A stretch of DNA of 7,952 nucleotides from Candidatus Hydrogenedentota bacterium. Its GTDB lineage: Bacteria > Hydrogenedentota > Hydrogenedentia > Hydrogenedentales > SLHB01. Position 1 is the first letter of the stretch. Each line of letters starts with the position of its first letter. Below, one piece after another: positions 5,946 through 7,952 of this stretch. The DNA is taken from positions 1 to 7,952 of the forward strand of contig SLHB01000467.1 of NCBI GenBank assembly GCA_007136375.1, in the 5' to 3' direction. The notes below the pieces were generated by a model, which was not told where the DNA came from, ran no database searches, and saw only the letters and a program-made list of their open reading frames with translations. A program made the translations under genes and the position numbers.

Positions 5946-6346
5946 CATACTTCGGCGGGGGTAAGCACACCCTGGAAGAGCGATCCTTTTGGCTCGCGGT
6001 GGCCGTGGCGCGCCTGGGCAAAGAGCTGGAGGAGGCCGCGCCCCGCCCTATTCTCGACATGTTTGTAACCACGGGCGCGCGCCAGGGCGCGAGCGTACAC
6101 GAGGCCTTCGCCACCACCAGCCGCCGTCACTTCGCGCAAAGCATCGGAGCCGCGCGCCGCGATTGCCAAGAGCTTCTCTATTGGCTGCGGCTCCTCGAGG
6201 CCTGCGACAACTCAGCCCATGACGACGGCCTCTACGAGATGTTCCTAAAGGAAGCGCAAGCTGTCCTGGAACTGCTCACCGGCGTTTACCGCACGGCGCG
6301 CCAGGAGCTTCAGGCCCCTGGCGGAGGCGGCGACGCGGGGCCGTAG
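5882..6346 (+). CDS. Four-helix bundle protein (TIGR02436 / S23-like family)
   Basis: Resembles the small four-helix-bundle proteins related to 23S rRNA intervening-sequence proteins. The diagnostic part is about residues 62-105: VTTGARQGASVHEAFATTS, then RHFAQSIGAARRDCQELLYW and LRLLE, matching the family pattern of RSG-S-GANV-EA, S-KDF--K and A--E--YWL-LL. A last helix (122-142) precedes a Gly-rich tail. No catalytic residues are known for the family; molecular function is unsettled. The only standard start before the conserved region is the GTG at 5882, inside cysS in another frame, with a poor ribosome binding site. No ATG, GTG or TTG follows until within the first helix; a CTG at 5972 behind GGCGGGGG is a non-standard option. 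The N-terminal 30 residues are therefore doubtful. A terminator overlaps the stop, closing the ftsY-cysS transcript. Confidence 0.8.
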   Translation: MDYRRHPKGTTGETLIRTSRVAYFGGGKHTLEERSFWLAVAVARLGKELEEAAPRPILDMFVTTGARQGASVHEAFATTSRRHFAQSIGAARRDCQELLYWLRLLEACDNSAHDDGLYEMFLKEAQAVLELLTGVYRTARQELQAPGGGGDAGP

Positions 6347-6360
6347 CAACGGCCGTTTTT
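6339..6360 (+). terminator. Intrinsic terminator after the four-helix bundle gene
   Basis: GGCCGT (6339-6344), loop AGCA and ACGGCC (6349-6354) form a 6-bp stem followed by GTTTTT. The left arm includes the last codons of the gene upstream. It would end the ftsY-cysS transcript and insulate the promoter that follows. Confidence 0.7.
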
Positions 6361-6387
6361 GCGCTTTCTGCGAACACTGCAGCCTAT

Positions 6388-6417
6388 TTGACGAGCCAGG
6401 CAACTTGCGGCTATACT
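6388..6417 (+). promoter_or_regulatory. Strong sigma-70-like promoter of the small charged protein gene
   Basis: TTGACG (6388-6393) and TATACT (6412-6417) are spaced by 18 bases; each hexamer matches the consensus at five of six positions. It is the best promoter in the window. The start of transcription would be near 6424, giving a leader of about 59 bases. Confidence 0.7.
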
Positions 6418-6456
6418 TGCTCTGTGTCGTCTTATTGTATTCGCGGCCCGAAACAA

Positions 6457-6477
6457 GGCTCGCAACGAGCCGGGAGG
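6457..6477 (+). promoter_or_regulatory. Leader hairpin abutting the Shine-Dalgarno sequence
   Basis: GGCTCG (6457-6462), CAA, CGAGCC (6466-6471) is a perfect 6-bp stem. The next base begins the ribosome binding site GGGAGG (6472-6477), which ends 5 bases before the GTG at 6483. The site itself selects this GTG over the more upstream in-frame start at 6405, which lies inside the promoter. The stem may hold the site open or modulate ribosome access. Confidence 0.55.
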
Positions 6478-6482
6478 TCCTG

Positions 6483-6716
6483 GTGACAGAAGAAACACGT
6501 CCCGGATACTATAAAGATCAGAACGGGGTTTGGCAGAAAGAACGCCGGAAGACCCCCGACAGGCGGAAGAGCGCCAATCATGGAGAGTTCCCCCATCATG
6601 ACCGCCGCACGCATTTGCGGCGCAAAGCGGACCGGGAAGCCCTGGAACGCGACCACCGCGAGATGATCGAAGACGCTTTGGAAGAATTCGCCGCGGAACA
6701 CGGCGAGCAACGATAA
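6483..6716 (+). CDS. Small highly charged hypothetical protein (77 residues)
   Basis: No family recognised. It begins MTEETRPGYYKDQNGVWQKE, with aromatic residues Y9, Y10, W17 in an otherwise hydrophilic N-terminus. Residues 21-51 are Arg/Lys/His-rich with a repeated DRR element (26-28 and 40-42) and RRK (21-23, 46-48). Residues 50-75 form a likely amphipathic, acidic helix. By count there are 18 Lys/Arg and 18 Asp/Glu, about 47% of the protein, and no cysteine, signal peptide or membrane segment. The start is the GTG behind GGGAGG; a longer frame reaching back to 6405 would begin upstream of the predicted transcript. It is a single-gene unit with its own promoter and flanking terminators. 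A nucleic-acid- or ribosome-associated role would fit the charge pattern but is a guess. Confidence 0.75.
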   Translation: MTEETRPGYYKDQNGVWQKERRKTPDRRKSANHGEFPHHDRRTHLRRKADREALERDHREMIEDALEEFAAEHGEQR

Positions 6717-6736
6717 CCATTCAGCAATGCGAACGG

Positions 6737-6770
6737 ACCGGGGCGCGCCTGTGAAGCGGCGCGTCCCGGT
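6737..6770 (+). terminator. Hairpin terminator between convergent genes
   Basis: The arms ACCGGGGCGCGCC (6737-6749) and GGCGCGTCCCGGT (6758-6770) pair over 13 positions with one G-U pair and an 8-base loop. TTCCTATTTG follows on the plus strand, a moderate T-rich tail. It lies between the small charged protein stop and the waaA stop, so it mainly ends the plus-strand transcript. On the minus strand the tail is not T-rich, so termination of waaA there would be less efficient. Confidence 0.65.
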
Positions 6771-6783
6771 TTCCTATTTGCCT

Positions 6784-7952
6784 TCAGCCCGCCGCCGCGC
6801 CTTGGGACTTTTCCTCCTCGGCCGCGGGCGCCGCGGCGCCCTCCGTCCGCGCCGGGGGGAGTTCCAGCACCTTCTCTATCAACGCGACATTCCGCTCCAA
6901 GGCCCCCCGATTTTCCTCGACACACCGCATTCCCTGACTACCCATCGCGCCGCGCGCCTCGGCATCGCTTATCAGTGCGCGGAGCGCCTCCTCCAGTTCT
7001 CCTGGCCCTTCTAACTGCCGGGCCGCGTCAAACGCCACCAAGGCGCCGGCCGCTTGGCGAAAGTTGTCCATATGCGGCCCAAACACCACGGGCAACCCCA
7101 TCGCCGCCGGTTCGATGGGGTTATGGCCTTCCACACCCGGGAACAAACTCCCGCCGATCACGGCGATCTCGCTAATCCCATAGAAGTCCGTCAGCTCCCC
7201 CACGGTATCCAGCAGCAACACCCGCGGCGCCTCCCGCCACGGCCGCCCCTGGACAACGGCGCTTCGGAGCACATATGGCTCGCGGATCGTGCGCGCTATT
7301 TCCGTCGCCCGCTTCGTATGGCGCGGCGCAATAATGAGGAACGCCTCAGGAAACTCGTCTCGCAGCCGGGACCAGCATTCAAGCGCCCGTTCCTCATCGC
7401 CAGGACGGGAGCTGCCGACAATGACCACCACCGCATCCGCTCCAATGCCATGTTGCGTCCGGAGCTCGCGCCGCCGCCATCCCTCCAACGGCCGGGGCGC
7501 GCCATCAAACTTCGTGTTTCCCATGGTTTCGATGCGGCCGGGGTCCACTCCTATCGCGGCGAAGCGTTCCGCATCCGCCGCGCTCTGCGCCCCTACCGCG
7601 GCCACCGACGCGAGCGGACGCCGCAGCAGGGCCCGGATTCGCCGGAATCTCGGAGCGTGGCGTTTGCTCATCCTTCCATTCACCACAATCACCGGCGCTC
7701 CAAACTTTCCCGCGCGGTGAAGCACGTTCGGCCACAGTTCTGTCTCCACAAGCACCAGCGCCCGCGGCCGGACGCGCCGGAACATGTGCCGGACGCTCCC
7801 TGGGAAGTCCCACGGAAACCACGCCGTCGGCATGTCCGCGCAGGTGTCCAACGCTTGATTCCGGCCCGTCACTGTGGACGCCGTGAGCAACACGGGGATA
7901 TCGGGCTGCCGCTTGCGGAACGCGCGGTACAGCGTCGGCTCGCGCTCGATCA
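6784..7952 (-). CDS. waaA: 3-deoxy-D-manno-octulosonic acid (Kdo) transferase (partial, N-terminus off window)
   Basis: Transfers Kdo from CMP-Kdo to lipid IVA at the cytoplasmic face of the inner membrane, the first core step of lipopolysaccharide synthesis. 388 residues are visible; the frame stays open to the window edge, so the N-terminal membrane anchor and the first catalytic segment are missing (family length about 420-430). Numbered from the edge, visible family motifs include ETELWPN (69-75), NGRMSKR (91-97) and GNTKFD (144-149). Further on come GSSRPGDEE and APRHTKRATEI, and the GT-B nucleotide-sugar site GGSLFPGVEGHNPIEPAA followed by GLPVVFGPHMDNF. The last ~25 residues form an Ala/Glu/Gly-rich tail (TEGAAAPAAEEEKSQGAAAG) beyond the usual fold, probably disordered. 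A GTG at 7893 is an internal codon rather than the start, because conserved sequence continues upstream of it. Confidence 0.96.
   Translation of the reverse strand, partial: IEREPTLYRAFRKRQPDIPVLLTASTVTGRNQALDTCADMPTAWFPWDFPGSVRHMFRRVRPRALVLVETELWPNVLHRAGKFGAPVIVVNGRMSKRHAPRFRRIRALLRRPLASVAAVGAQSAADAERFAAIGVDPGRIETMGNTKFDGAPRPLEGWRRRELRTQHGIGADAVVVIVGSSRPGDEERALECWSRLRDEFPEAFLIIAPRHTKRATEIARTIREPYVLRSAVVQGRPWREAPRVLLLDTVGELTDFYGISEIAVIGGSLFPGVEGHNPIEPAAMGLPVVFGPHMDNFRQAAGALVAFDAARQLEGPGELEEALRALISDAEARGAMGSQGMRCVEENRGALERNVALIEKVLELPPARTEGAAAPAAEEEKSQGAAAG

Noticed and set aside
6405..6482. 26-residue N-terminal extension of the small charged protein starting at 6405
   Set aside because: The upstream start lies within the -35/-10 promoter, while the GTG at 6483 has an excellent GGGAGG 5 bases before it.

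Overview
The window looks like chromosomal housekeeping and motility DNA from a GC-rich, Gram-negative, flagellated bacterium. The Gram-negative reading rests on a Kdo transferase (waaA), the motility reading on FliM, FliN and a sigma-28-type factor. Phylum cannot be fixed from the sequence alone. Planctomycetota/Hydrogenedentota-like or deltaproteobacterial-like lineages would fit, but that is a guess. No mobile element, tRNA, rRNA or CRISPR array was seen.

Left part (1-2989, all minus strand): a flagellar operon read right to left as fliM, fliN, a sigma-28 (FliA/WhiG) gene, then a charged coiled-coil protein that runs off the left edge. The genes are packed tightly: 16 bases between fliM and fliN, then 4-base and 1-base stop/start overlaps. 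A sigma-70-like promoter and a good ribosome binding site lie just upstream of fliM.

Middle (2990-3537): a gene-free divergent spacer with the fliM promoter at one end and a candidate extended -10 promoter for ftsY at the other. Between them are several inverted repeats. One is a perfect 13-bp stem followed by a T-rich run, so a small structured RNA ending in an intrinsic terminator is possible.

Right part, plus strand (3538-6346): ftsY (SRP receptor GTPase), cysS (cysteinyl-tRNA synthetase) and a four-helix-bundle protein overlapping the cysS end, closed by an intrinsic terminator. A separate strong promoter then drives a 77-residue, very highly charged orphan protein, whose leader carries a hairpin abutting the Shine-Dalgarno sequence. 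A 13-bp hairpin separates it from the convergent waaA gene, which continues off the right edge.

No clearly new multi-gene system is visible. The least explained elements are the structured spacer upstream of ftsY, the small charged protein with its leader hairpin, the four-helix-bundle gene riding on cysS, and the long FliN with an unusual N-terminal domain.
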